This document shows, in pieces, positions 1 through 7,513 of a stretch of 64,000 nucleotides of DNA. The position numbers and the translations under genes were made by a program. The stretch is from Hymenobacter metallicola (GTDB lineage Bacteria; Bacteroidota; Bacteroidia; Cytophagales; Hymenobacteraceae). The DNA lies in contig NZ_SRMB01000002.1 of assembly GCF_004745645.1 (NCBI RefSeq), forward strand, positions 868,001 through 932,000, given 5' to 3'. Numbering within the stretch: position 1 is the stretch's first letter; each line of letters begins with the position of its first letter. The notes below the pieces were generated by a model, which did no database searches, was not told where the DNA came from, and was given only the letters and a program-made list of their open reading frames with translations.

Positions 1-126
1 TGGGAGCCGGGCCAGCAGAGCTGGCGTCCGGTAGAAGTAACCTACACGCTGCCCATTACCTTCAGCCGGGAGCCTGATATGGCTCCTCAAAAGCGGAAAG
101 GCAAACGCAGGGTAGCCCATCAATAG
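1..126 (+). CDS. C-terminal end of a TonB C-terminal-domain protein (partial)
   Basis: Frame 1 is open from the window edge to a TAG at 124-126. The 41 visible residues include RPVEVTYTLPITF, which is the closing strand pattern of TonB/TonB-like C-terminal domains (Gly/Arg-x-Val-x-Val-x-Tyr-x-Leu-Pro-Ile-x-Phe). A basic tail follows (KRKGKRR). Such proteins couple inner-membrane proton motive force to outer-membrane receptors or act as periplasmic TonB-like modules. The start lies outside the window, so membrane anchoring cannot be judged. The same ending (VVYELPFTF) occurs in the complete TonB-domain protein at 51423-52004. The family is fairly sure from a short motif. Confidence 0.6.
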   Translation, partial: WEPGQQSWRPVEVTYTLPITFSREPDMAPQKRKGKRRVAHQ

Positions 127-248
127 AGGCGGCGCGGCGCCGGGCAGTGGCTGGACAGGCGCTATTCTTGGGGTAACATCGGCTATTCCGCGAAAAATTC
201 GCACATTAATCCCGCCTTATTCCCACTGAACCCCATCCTCTGCGCCTT

Positions 249-1805
249 ATGATTTTCACGCCCAGCCCCATGCTCCTGAAGCTGCTCTACACCCGCGGCA
301 GCCTGCACAACACGCCCGAGGGCGTGGCCTTCAGCATCAAGAACCGCCTCGACACGGTGCGCATCACCCGCATCGACGCCGTGCTCATTGACGGGCAGCG
401 CCTGGGCGTGGAGCAGATTGCCCTCGACTTCGGGGAAGGCGACGTGCGGCCCGCTACTGTTTTCAACGCCGACAGCAAGGGCTACGAGCTGCCCGTGGGC
501 CAGGCCGCGACCTTTCACCTGGCCACCGACAAGCTCAAGGAAGGCATTCATACAGTGTGCGTGCAGTTCTCGGCCGACCCCTTCGGCGACCTGAGCGTGG
601 AGGTGGAAGACGCCATTGTCAACATTCCCGACAACCGCACCCGCATTCCGCGCCAGGAGCAGGACGACTACTCCGAGGCCGCCGTGCAGGCCCGGCAGCG
701 CTTCGCCGAGGAGTTTACGGGCCAGGAGTTTAAGCATTTGAAGCACTACTCCTTCGACGCCCACACCCTGCAGGGCAACTGCGAGCATTTCACCGGCGTG
801 GCCCAGATTCCGGTGGGCCTGGCCGGCCCCCTGCACGTGCAGGGCGAACATGCCCAGGGCGACTTCCTCATCCCGATGGCCACGACCGAGGGCACCCTGG
901 TAGCCAGCTACAACCGTGGCATTCAGGTGCTCAACCTCTGCGGGGGCGTCAAGTGCACCGTCATCGGCGACGCCATGCAGCGGGCTCCCGTCTTCGTGTT
1001 CGACGACGCCCGCGGGGCCCGCGACTTTGGCAAGTGGGTGGCAGAGGAAATTGAGAAGATCCGGCCCGAGGCCGAAAGCACCTCCCGCGTGGCCAAGCTG
1101 CAGTACATCGACACGTATCTGGCCAACAAGTTTGCCTACCTGCGCTTCAACTACAGCACCGGCGACGCGGCCGGCCAGAACATGGTGGGCAGGGCCACGT
1201 TTGCGGCCTGCTCCTGGATTCTGGAAAACTACAAGGGCGCGCCCATCCGCCACTTCTACCTCGAGTCCAACTTCGCCACCGACAAGAAAGCCTCCCAGAT
1301 CAACGTGATGCGCACCCGGGGCAAACGGGTGGTGGCCGAGGCGGTTATCAAGCGCGACGTACTGCAGCAGCGCATGCGCGTGACGCCCGAGCAGCTGGCC
1401 TACCACGGGCAGGTGAGCAACGTGGGCGCCTTTCTGAGCGGGGCCAACAACAACGGCGCCCACTCGGCCAATGGCATTACGGCTCTGTTCATTGCCACCG
1501 GCCAGGACGTGGCCAACGTCTCGGAATCCAGTGCGGGCGTGCTCTACTCGGAAGTAACCAAGGAGGGCGACCTGTATTTGAGCATTACGATTCCGTCGCT
1601 CATCGTGGCTACGCACGGGGGCGGTACTGGCTTGGCCACCCAGAACGAGTGCCTGCGCATGCTGGGCTGCGTGGGCCGGGGCACGGTGAATAAGTTTGCC
1701 GAAATCGTGGCGGGCGTGGTGCTAGCCGGGGAGCTAAGCCTGGGCGCGGCCATTTCTTCCTCCGACTGGGTCAGCAGCCACGAGCAGTACGGGCGCAACC
1801 GCTAA
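249..1805 (+). CDS. Hydroxymethylglutaryl-CoA reductase, class I type, with extra N-terminal domain
   Basis: Reduces HMG-CoA to mevalonate with two NADPH, the committing step of the mevalonate route to isoprenoids. The reductase domain covers about residues 150-518. Class I signatures are visible: IPVGLAGPL, MATTEGTLVAS, DAAGQNM (cofactor side), TDKK, GQD and a C-terminal His. Likely catalytic residues are Glu179, Lys346, Asp420 and His511. Residues 1-140 are a beta-rich extension (LLKLLYTRGSLHNT...), which replaces the membrane anchor of eukaryotic enzymes; no transmembrane segment is seen, so a soluble cytoplasmic enzyme is expected. The start is the first ATG; a second ATG at 270 would lose only seven residues. 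No other mevalonate genes are nearby. Confidence 0.93.
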   Translation: MIFTPSPMLLKLLYTRGSLHNTPEGVAFSIKNRLDTVRITRIDAVLIDGQRLGVEQIALDFGEGDVRPATVFNADSKGYELPVGQAATFHLATDKLKEGIHTVCVQFSADPFGDLSVEVEDAIVNIPDNRTRIPRQEQDDYSEAAVQARQRFAEEFTGQEFKHLKHYSFDAHTLQGNCEHFTGVAQIPVGLAGPLHVQGEHAQGDFLIPMATTEGTLVASYNRGIQVLNLCGGVKCTVIGDAMQRAPVFVFDDARGARDFGKWVAEEIEKIRPEAESTSRVAKLQYIDTYLANKFAYLRFNYSTGDAAGQNMVGRATFAACSWILENYKGAPIRHFYLESNFATDKKASQINVMRTRGKRVVAEAVIKRDVLQQRMRVTPEQLAYHGQVSNVGAFLSGANNNGAHSANGITALFIATGQDVANVSESSAGVLYSEVTKEGDLYLSITIPSLIVATHGGGTGLATQNECLRMLGCVGRGTVNKFAEIVAGVVLAGELSLGAAISSSDWVSSHEQYGRNR

Positions 1806-1833
1806 GCTTCCTTCGGCCGGAGGTACCATAGTA

Positions 1834-1872
1834 GCTGTCATCCTGGGTCGAGGCGCAGGATGACAGCCTCGT
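1834..1872 (+). terminator. Hairpin terminator after HMG-CoA reductase
   Basis: A perfect 12-bp stem, GCTGTCATCCTG (1834-1845) and CAGGATGACAGC (1856-1867), lies 28 bases after the stop and is followed by CTCGTTTT. It fits an intrinsic terminator with a short T tract. Confidence 0.6.
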
Positions 1873-1981
1873 TTTAGGCCCGTACCAGCGCCACCCTATT
1901 CTCTATCCGTCAGGCAACGCTTTGCGGCCCGGCGCAGTCCTTATGACTACCTCCGCTTCTACTCCTTCCCTATTGCCGGCT

Positions 1982-3529
1982 ATGAAAAGACGTATACTAT
2001 TTGGGCTGCTAAGCCTGCCTATCACCCTGCACGCCCAATCGGTCCACCCCAACGTGCTGATTAGCGTGCGGAACTCCCCGAATGAAACGGCTATTGCCAT
2101 CAACCCCAAGAACACGCAGGAACTGATAGCTGGGGCCAACCTCAACAATCAGTACACCTCCCTCGACGGGGGCCGCACCTGGACGTGGCGCACCCTGACC
2201 TCGCCCTACTCGGTGTGGGGCGACCCGTGCGTGGTCGTCGATACGACGGGGGCTTTTTACTACTTCCACCTCTCCAATCCCAATGCCACCTCGTTTATCG
2301 ACCGGCTGGTGGTGCAGCAGCAGCCCACGGCCAGCTCGGCTTTTCGCTACCGCAGCTACTTCGGCCTGAACACGCCCAAGCAGCAGGACAAGGAATGGGT
2401 GGCTATCGACCGGAAAACCAACGCCCTGTACGTCACCTGGACCGAGTTTGACCAGTACGGCAGCTTCAGCCCGCGCGACAGCAGCCGGATTATGTTTTCC
2501 AGCTCTCAGGACCAGGCCCAGACCTGGAGCCGTCCCAAACGCCTCAGCTTCTACAGCGGCAACGCCGTGGACGAGGACGAAACCGTGGAAGGGGCCGTGC
2601 CGACCGTGGGCCCCAACGGCGAAATTTACACGGCCTGGGCCGGGCCGCGGGGCATTGTCTTTAACCGCAGCCTCGACCGGGGCCAGACCTGGCTGCCGCG
2701 CGAGCGAACCATCGTGAGCCAGCCCGGCGGCTGGGACTACGCCGTGCCGGGCATCTACCGCGCCAACGGTTTGCCCGTTACGGCCTGCGACGTTAGCCCC
2801 GGCCCCCACCGCGGCAACCTGTACGTGAACTGGACCGACCAGCGCAACGGCCCCACCGACACCGACGTGTGGCTGGCCCGCAGCACCGACGGCGGCCAGA
2901 CCTGGAGCGCGCCTATCCGGGTGAATGACGACCCGCCGGGCCGCCACCAGTTTTTCACCTGGATGACCATCGACCAGAAAACCGGCTACCTGTGGTTTGT
3001 TTTCTACGACCGGCGCCACCACGCCGACACCAGCACCGATGTGTATGCGGCCCGCAGCACCGACGGGGGCCAGACCTTCCAGAATTTTCGGCTAAGCCAG
3101 ACGCCTTTCACGCCCAACCAAAACGTCTTCTTCGGCGACTACACCAACATTACGGCCCACAACAACGTGGTGCGCCCCGTCTGGACGCGCCTGGACAACA
3201 CCCAGTCGAGCGTCTGGACGGCCCTGATTGATGCCACGGTGCTCAGCGCCGGCAAGCCCGGGGCCCTACCCGCCATGACGCTGCAAAGCTACCCCAACCC
3301 GGCTGCCCACACCCTGCACCTGGCCCTGGAGCTACCCGCCGCCGCGCTTACCCACATTGAGTTGCGTACGCCGACCGGCCGCCTGGTGCGTACGGCCCTG
3401 CACCAACACCTGCCCGCCGGCCATCAGCAGCTCAGCGTCCCGGTGCAGGATTTGGCCGCTGGGGTGTACTTGCTGGAAGTAAAAGTCGGCTCTAATAGCC
3501 TGCACCGCCGCGTTACGGTGCTGCATTAA
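1982..3529 (+). CDS. Secreted BNR-repeat (sialidase-like) protein with T9SS type A sorting domain
   Basis: An exported protein of 515 residues. The signal peptide is MKRRILFGLLSLPITLHAQ. The body is a beta-propeller with five Asp-box/BNR motifs (SLDGGRTW, SSSQDQAQTW, SLDRGQTW, STDGGQTW, STDGGQTF), the fold of sialidases and of many non-enzymatic propellers. From about residue 430 a C-terminal sorting domain begins with SYPNPAAHTL and ends GVYLLEVKV...RRVTVLH, the signal for export through the type IX system and anchoring or release at the cell surface. The ATG at 1982 is chosen because it begins the signal peptide; the open frame extends upstream only to a TTG. Substrate is unknown; sialidase activity should not be assumed. 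Confidence 0.85.
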   Translation: MKRRILFGLLSLPITLHAQSVHPNVLISVRNSPNETAIAINPKNTQELIAGANLNNQYTSLDGGRTWTWRTLTSPYSVWGDPCVVVDTTGAFYYFHLSNPNATSFIDRLVVQQQPTASSAFRYRSYFGLNTPKQQDKEWVAIDRKTNALYVTWTEFDQYGSFSPRDSSRIMFSSSQDQAQTWSRPKRLSFYSGNAVDEDETVEGAVPTVGPNGEIYTAWAGPRGIVFNRSLDRGQTWLPRERTIVSQPGGWDYAVPGIYRANGLPVTACDVSPGPHRGNLYVNWTDQRNGPTDTDVWLARSTDGGQTWSAPIRVNDDPPGRHQFFTWMTIDQKTGYLWFVFYDRRHHADTSTDVYAARSTDGGQTFQNFRLSQTPFTPNQNVFFGDYTNITAHNNVVRPVWTRLDNTQSSVWTALIDATVLSAGKPGALPAMTLQSYPNPAAHTLHLALELPAAALTHIELRTPTGRLVRTALHQHLPAGHQQLSVPVQDLAAGVYLLEVKVGSNSLHRRVTVLH

Positions 3530-3530
3530 A

Positions 3531-3564
3531 GCCAAAGGGCCGCTGGTAGCAGCGGCCCTTTGGC
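3531..3564. terminator. Perfect 14-bp hairpin between convergent genes
   Basis: GCCAAAGGGCCGCT (3531-3544) is followed by a 6-base loop and its exact reverse complement (3551-3564). It begins one base after the stop of the BNR protein and lies 23 bases from the end of the convergent lipoprotein gene. It probably ends transcription both ways; no long T tract follows. Confidence 0.6.
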
Positions 3565-3587
3565 GTAAGAGTACTATCAGTGGAGGC

Positions 3588-4115
3588 TTACAGCGGGTCG
3601 GCCGTCACCGTGAACTTGGAGTCGGCGCGCACGGTGATGTCCCGCAGAATGGCCTTGTTGACCGTCACCTTGGTGTGCAGCGTGTAGCTCGAGGCTTTAA
3701 GGTACTTATCCAGCTTGGTGCCGCTGGGCTTCAACTCAATCGTGGATACTCCCTTGGGTATGTTGCTCAGCGAAGCCAGGGGCACGATGTCGTTCTGGTC
3801 GGTGCCGATGGAGATTTCGATGTTGTTCAGGAAATCGAAGTTCTCGGCCGCGGGGTCGGTGATGGTCAGCGCAAGCCGGCTCAGCTTCACGTCTTTCACC
3901 AGGTCGGCCGCGGTGTTTTTATTCTTGAAGGTCTCGTCCGACTTGGTAGTCACGGGCACGGCCAGCACCACGGGCGTCGGCACGAAAATGGGGCTGCCCG
4001 GCACGGTGATATTCTGGCTATAGTCCAGGTCGAAGGTGAGCAGCTCATTCAGCTTTTTACAGCTCATCACGCCCAGCAGGAGCAAGAGAGGAGCCAGCAG
4101 CAGTACTTTTTTCAT
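3588..4115 (-). CDS. Hypothetical lipoprotein
   Basis: A protein of 175 residues starting with a lysine-led hydrophobic signal and a lipobox (LGVMSC), so it should be lipid-anchored at Cys20 after signal peptidase II cleavage. The next residues are KKLNELLTFDLDYSQNITVP. The remainder alternates polar and hydrophobic residues with Thr, Val and Asp (DVKLSRLALTI, NNIEISIG), suggesting a small beta-sandwich. No catalytic motif is seen and the family is not recognised. The ATG at 4115 is chosen because it starts the signal; an upstream in-frame start at 4160 would give an implausible N-terminus. It converges on the BNR gene. Confidence 0.75.
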   Translation of the reverse strand: MKKVLLLAPLLLLLGVMSCKKLNELLTFDLDYSQNITVPGSPIFVPTPVVLAVPVTTKSDETFKNKNTAADLVKDVKLSRLALTITDPAAENFDFLNNIEISIGTDQNDIVPLASLSNIPKGVSTIELKPSGTKLDKYLKASSYTLHTKVTVNKAILRDITVRADSKFTVTADPL

Positions 4116-4236
4116 GTTGGTCAGTTGTTGCAGATAGTGCAAAGAAGGTTGGAAAAGCACAACGCCGGCCCTCGTGGTTTAGTGCCGGCGTGGTGGTGGG
4201 TTTACTCATAGAGCTTTTGCGTTTCTCTCCTTCTTG

Positions 4237-5445
4237 CTAGTCCATCATATCGGCCGAGCGGGGCGGCTCGTGCTTGAAGTCGGGGTTCCAGCTCATGGGA
4301 TAATTCGCATCCAGGTAGGGCAGGGCGGCTTCGGTCAGGTACAGGGGCCGGAACGTGTCGACCATGACGGCCAGCTCGTGGGTTTCCTTTTTGCCGATAC
4401 TGGCCTCCACCGTGCCCGGGTGTGGCCCGTGGGGAATGCCGCTGGGGTGCACCGTAAACGAGGCCAGATCAATGCCCTTGCGCGACATGAAATTGCCGGC
4501 CACGTAGTAGAGCACCTCGTCGGAATCCACGTTGGAGTGGTTGTAGGGCGCCGGGATGCTGTCGGGGTGGTAGTCAAACAAACGGGGCACGAAGGAGCAG
4601 ATGACGAAGTTGTGGGCCTCGAAGGTCTGGTGTACGGGTGGGGGCTGGTGAATGCGGCCCGTTATCGGCTCAAAGTCGTGAATGCTGAAGGCGTAGGGGT
4701 AGAAATACCCGTCCCAACCCACCACGTCGAAGGGCGAGTGGCCGTAGGTGAGCTGGTGGAGGTAGCCTTCCTTCTTGATCTTGACCAGGTACTCGCCCGA
4801 CTCGCGCACGTCGCCCGAAATCAGCTCGTGGGGCGGCCGGATGTCCCGCTCACAATAGGGCGAGTGCTCGAGCAGCTGCCCGAAGTGGTTGCGGTAGCGC
4901 CGGCAGGTTTCGATGGGGCTGAACGACTCGATGATGAGCAGGCGCACCGGGCCCTCGTTGAAGTGGAGCTGGTGAATGATGGTGCGCGGAATCACGACGT
5001 AGTCGCCGGGCTCGAAGCGTACGATGCCCAACTGGCTCCACAGCTCGCCACTGCCTTCGTGCACGAAAATCACCTCGTCGGCCAGAGCATTCTTGTAGTA
5101 ATAGTCCATGCGCCGCTCCGTGGGGTTGCAGATGCTCATGGTCACGTCGGCGTTGCCGATCAGCGTTTGGCGGGCCTGCAGGTAGTCGCCGCCGGTGGTA
5201 GTCTGGCCCAGGGTGCGCAGGTGGCTGGGTTCCAGGGGCCGGTCTTTGAGCAGCTTGGGTGCGTAGGGCACCGATTCGCCAACTTTCTTGATCTGGGTGG
5301 GCGGGTGGATGTGATAGAGTAGCGACGAGACGCCGTGAAACCCGAGCGTGCCCACGAGCTGCTCGGAGTAGAGCGTGCCGTCGGGCTGGCGGAACTGGGT
5401 GTGGCGCTTGTGCGGAATCTGACCAATACGATGGTAGTAAGCCAT
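4237..5445 (-). CDS. hmgA: Homogentisate 1,2-dioxygenase
   Basis: Opens the ring of homogentisate to maleylacetoacetate with O2 and Fe(II), in tyrosine/phenylalanine catabolism. The 402-residue cytoplasmic protein has the two-cupin layout. The N-terminal barrel includes EVIFVHEGSGEL and RFEPGDYVVIPRTIIHQL (about residues 145-185), and the iron-site region near the C-terminus includes YNHSNVDSDEVLYYV and HPSGIPHGPHPG. These are typical of the bacterial branch, which is somewhat shorter than the human enzyme (445 residues). The ATG at 5445 gives the expected MAYYHRIGQ start; the open frame upstream has only a weaker start at 5502. No other tyrosine-degradation gene adjoins it, so its pathway partners must be elsewhere. 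Confidence 0.9.
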   Translation of the reverse strand: MAYYHRIGQIPHKRHTQFRQPDGTLYSEQLVGTLGFHGVSSLLYHIHPPTQIKKVGESVPYAPKLLKDRPLEPSHLRTLGQTTTGGDYLQARQTLIGNADVTMSICNPTERRMDYYYKNALADEVIFVHEGSGELWSQLGIVRFEPGDYVVIPRTIIHQLHFNEGPVRLLIIESFSPIETCRRYRNHFGQLLEHSPYCERDIRPPHELISGDVRESGEYLVKIKKEGYLHQLTYGHSPFDVVGWDGYFYPYAFSIHDFEPITGRIHQPPPVHQTFEAHNFVICSFVPRLFDYHPDSIPAPYNHSNVDSDEVLYYVAGNFMSRKGIDLASFTVHPSGIPHGPHPGTVEASIGKKETHELAVMVDTFRPLYLTEAALPYLDANYPMSWNPDFKHEPPRSADMMD

Positions 5446-5626
5446 ACAAAAGGAATTTTCGGGTGGGAAAACGGGTGGGCTCCGGTTGGTGAAGGTAAGC
5501 ACTACGGGTCAAAAGCAGGCGGCAGTAGCCACATGGCGGCTATAATCACCCTTACTCTCTAAACAACATCGGCGAAAATGAATTCTCCTCGTGATAGTTG
5601 TGTCGTAGTAGCTACGCGCAACGCCG

Positions 5627-5634
5627 TACCTTTG
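5627..5634 (+). promoter_or_regulatory. Bacteroidota -7 promoter element (TACCTTTG)
   Basis: Perfect match to the TAnnTTTG -7 consensus. A TTG at 5598-5600 is 26 bases upstream, longer than the usual 19-21. Transcription would begin near 5640. The box lies inside the upstream extension of the transglutaminase-like reading frame, which argues for a start codon downstream of it. Confidence 0.5.
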
Positions 5635-5712
5635 TGCGGTGGGGCCTTGCAACTGCTACCGGCCGCCACTTCGGCGGCCAGCCTGCCCGCTCACTATACC
5701 TGTCTTTTCGCT

Positions 5713-6741
5713 GTGCCTCACTTTACTTCCCTGCCTAAAGCCGTTTCGCTGTTGGCGCTGGCCGCCACCCTGCTCTCCTGGAATGGCAAGCCCACCAACG
5801 TTATTCCGGTGCACGCCCGCACGTTTGCCTTCGAGTACACGGCTACGGTAAAAGACCTGCCGGCCCAGGCCCAGGAAGCCGACCTCTGGATTCCGGTTCC
5901 TCACTCCGACAAGTCCCAGGACATTAAGGATCTGTCGATTACCTCACCCTACCCCTACGAGCTGCTCGACGCGGCCCACGGCAACAAAGTGCTGCACCTG
6001 CGCGTGACCAACCCCGAGCCGGCCAGTTTCTCGGTGACCATGAAGTTCAACGCTACCCGGCGCGAGCACAAGAACCCCGTGCTGATGCCCGAGGCCGGGG
6101 GCAAGAAGGAAAAGGAAGCCACCGACCCCGATATGCAGCGCTGGCTGCAGGCCGACCAGCTCGTGCCCCTCGACGACAAAATCCGGCTCTGGGCCCAGGA
6201 AGTAGTAGCCAAAGCCAAGGCTAAAACCGACCTGGAAAAAGCTCAGGCCATCTACAACCACGTGGTCAGCACCGTGAAGTACGATAAGACCGGCCAGGGC
6301 TGGGGCCGCGGCGACATCTACTACGCCTGCGACGCCCGCCGCGGCAACTGCACCGACTTTCACGCCGTGTTCATCGGCTACTGCCGGGCCGTGGGCATTC
6401 CGGCCCGTTTCAGCATTGGCTTCCCCCTGCCCACCGAGCGGGGCGAGGGCGAAGTGAAAGGCTACCACTGCTGGGCCGAGTTCTACACCAAAGCCACCGG
6501 CTGGGTGCCCGTCGATGCCTCCGAGGCCGCCAAAGACCCCTCGCGCCGCAACTACTTTTTCGGGGCTCACGACGAAAACCGCGTCGAGTTTACCCGGGGC
6601 CGCGACCTGACCCTGGCGCCGCGCCAGCAGGGCCAAACCCTCAACTACTTCATCTACCCCTACGCCGAGGTCGACGGCAAGCCCTTTGCCTCAGTCGACA
6701 AGCAGTTCCGCTACCACGATTTGACGCAGGGCTCCAAATAA
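5713..6741 (+). CDS. Transglutaminase-like domain protein
   Basis: The transglutaminase-core (papain-like) triad is visible: Cys213 in GNCTDFHAVF, His252 in GYHCWAEF and Asp268 in VPVDASEA (numbering from the GTG at 5713). Such bacterial proteins are usually exported peptidases or cross-linkers of unknown substrate. With the GTG start the N-terminus has a clean hydrophobic export segment (KAVSLLALAATLL) and then a beta-rich domain of about 110 residues. The frame is open back to an ATG at 5578, but that stretch has low GC at third positions and contains a perfect -7 promoter box at 5627, so GTG 5713 is preferred. If ATG is used the protein has 387 residues. Confidence 0.82.
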   Translation: MPHFTSLPKAVSLLALAATLLSWNGKPTNVIPVHARTFAFEYTATVKDLPAQAQEADLWIPVPHSDKSQDIKDLSITSPYPYELLDAAHGNKVLHLRVTNPEPASFSVTMKFNATRREHKNPVLMPEAGGKKEKEATDPDMQRWLQADQLVPLDDKIRLWAQEVVAKAKAKTDLEKAQAIYNHVVSTVKYDKTGQGWGRGDIYYACDARRGNCTDFHAVFIGYCRAVGIPARFSIGFPLPTERGEGEVKGYHCWAEFYTKATGWVPVDASEAAKDPSRRNYFFGAHDENRVEFTRGRDLTLAPRQQGQTLNYFIYPYAEVDGKPFASVDKQFRYHDLTQGSK

Positions 6742-6763
6742 GCCCGCCAGCGCATTCCTGACA

Positions 6764-6813
6764 AACGCGGGGTCTGTTCTACTGTTTGCAGCCAGTAGAA
6801 CAGACCCCGCGTT
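6764..6813. terminator. Perfect 21-bp bidirectional terminator
   Basis: A 21-base arm (6764-6784, starting AACGCGGGGTCTG) is exactly complementary to 6793-6813 across an 8-base loop; GCATTTT follows on the + strand. It sits between the convergent genes ending at 6741 and 6852 and probably terminates both. Confidence 0.8.
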
Positions 6814-6851
6814 GCATTTTCATAGGTCAGATAGGAAAACTGGTTTAAAGT

Positions 6852-7310
6852 TCAGCGCTGTACAAAAGTCATAGTCATTACAAAAGGGCCCTGGGAAGTG
6901 GTGGTGCGGTAGGCCAGTTTCAGGTGAGTAGCGGTTAGCTCGGCTATGTACCAGCTGTCCTCGAAAGTTGCCGTACGACCGGTAATAGTCAGCACTTGTC
7001 CATCCTGGCTCAGGTTCCAGGAGCCCCGGGACCGGAAGGCACTCGGCTCAGCACAGTCTTGCCGGCCCGAGTCCTCGGTATACACGTTCTGCCCGTTGAC
7101 TTGCTCAAAGCGAATGACGTTATCCCGCATGCAGGGCAGAATCCGTTCTAGGGCTTGCTGGTTGCCGGTTTTTTCCGTCCAGCTAATCCAGGTCCAGCGC
7201 CGGTTCAGCAGCAGCTCGATGCGCCGGTCGGGGTGGGGCTTATGATACATTCTTCCCCAAATCGTGGCTGACCCGACGCCGAGAAGCAGGAGCAGGCCAA
7301 TTCGTTTCAT
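6852..7310 (-). CDS. Lipocalin-like small exported protein
   Basis: A 152-residue protein with an N-terminal hydrophobic segment (RIGLLLLLGVGSATI) that should be an uncleaved anchor or signal peptide. The rest has the pattern of Bacteroidota lipocalin-like domains: RWTWISWTE early, Cys pairs (LPCMRDN, QDCAEP) around a central loop, then GSWNLSQDGQVLTITG and a closing MTMTFVQR strand. The family usually forms a small beta-barrel of unknown ligand. The ATG at 7310 is chosen for its signal segment; the frame upstream lacks one. It is transcribed toward the transglutaminase gene with the perfect terminator between them. Assignment rests on pattern only. Confidence 0.7.
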   Translation of the reverse strand: MKRIGLLLLLGVGSATIWGRMYHKPHPDRRIELLLNRRWTWISWTEKTGNQQALERILPCMRDNVIRFEQVNGQNVYTEDSGRQDCAEPSAFRSRGSWNLSQDGQVLTITGRTATFEDSWYIAELTATHLKLAYRTTTSQGPFVMTMTFVQR

Positions 7311-7450
7311 GAGGAAGTAAAAAAGAGGTACTGAGCTGAAATAAGCGGCTTGCTGAAGTGCCAGCAAGCCAGTTCAAAAGTCCCCTGCTTCCGGGCGGTT
7401 CGCAATACCAACTTGTGGGTATTTTGCTCCCCGGCTATGGGCGCAAAACA

Positions 7451-7492
7451 AAGCCGGGCCCCAACTTCCCGCAGGAAATCAGGGCCCGGCTT
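7451..7492 (-). terminator. Terminator of the S41 protease gene
   Basis: AAGCCGGGCCC (7451-7461) pairs perfectly with GGGCCCGGCTT (7482-7492) over a 20-base loop, beginning 22 bases past the protease stop. Read on the minus strand it is followed by TGTTTTG. Confidence 0.7.
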
Positions 7493-7513
7493 ACTAGGCT
7501 GAAGTAGTGGCCG

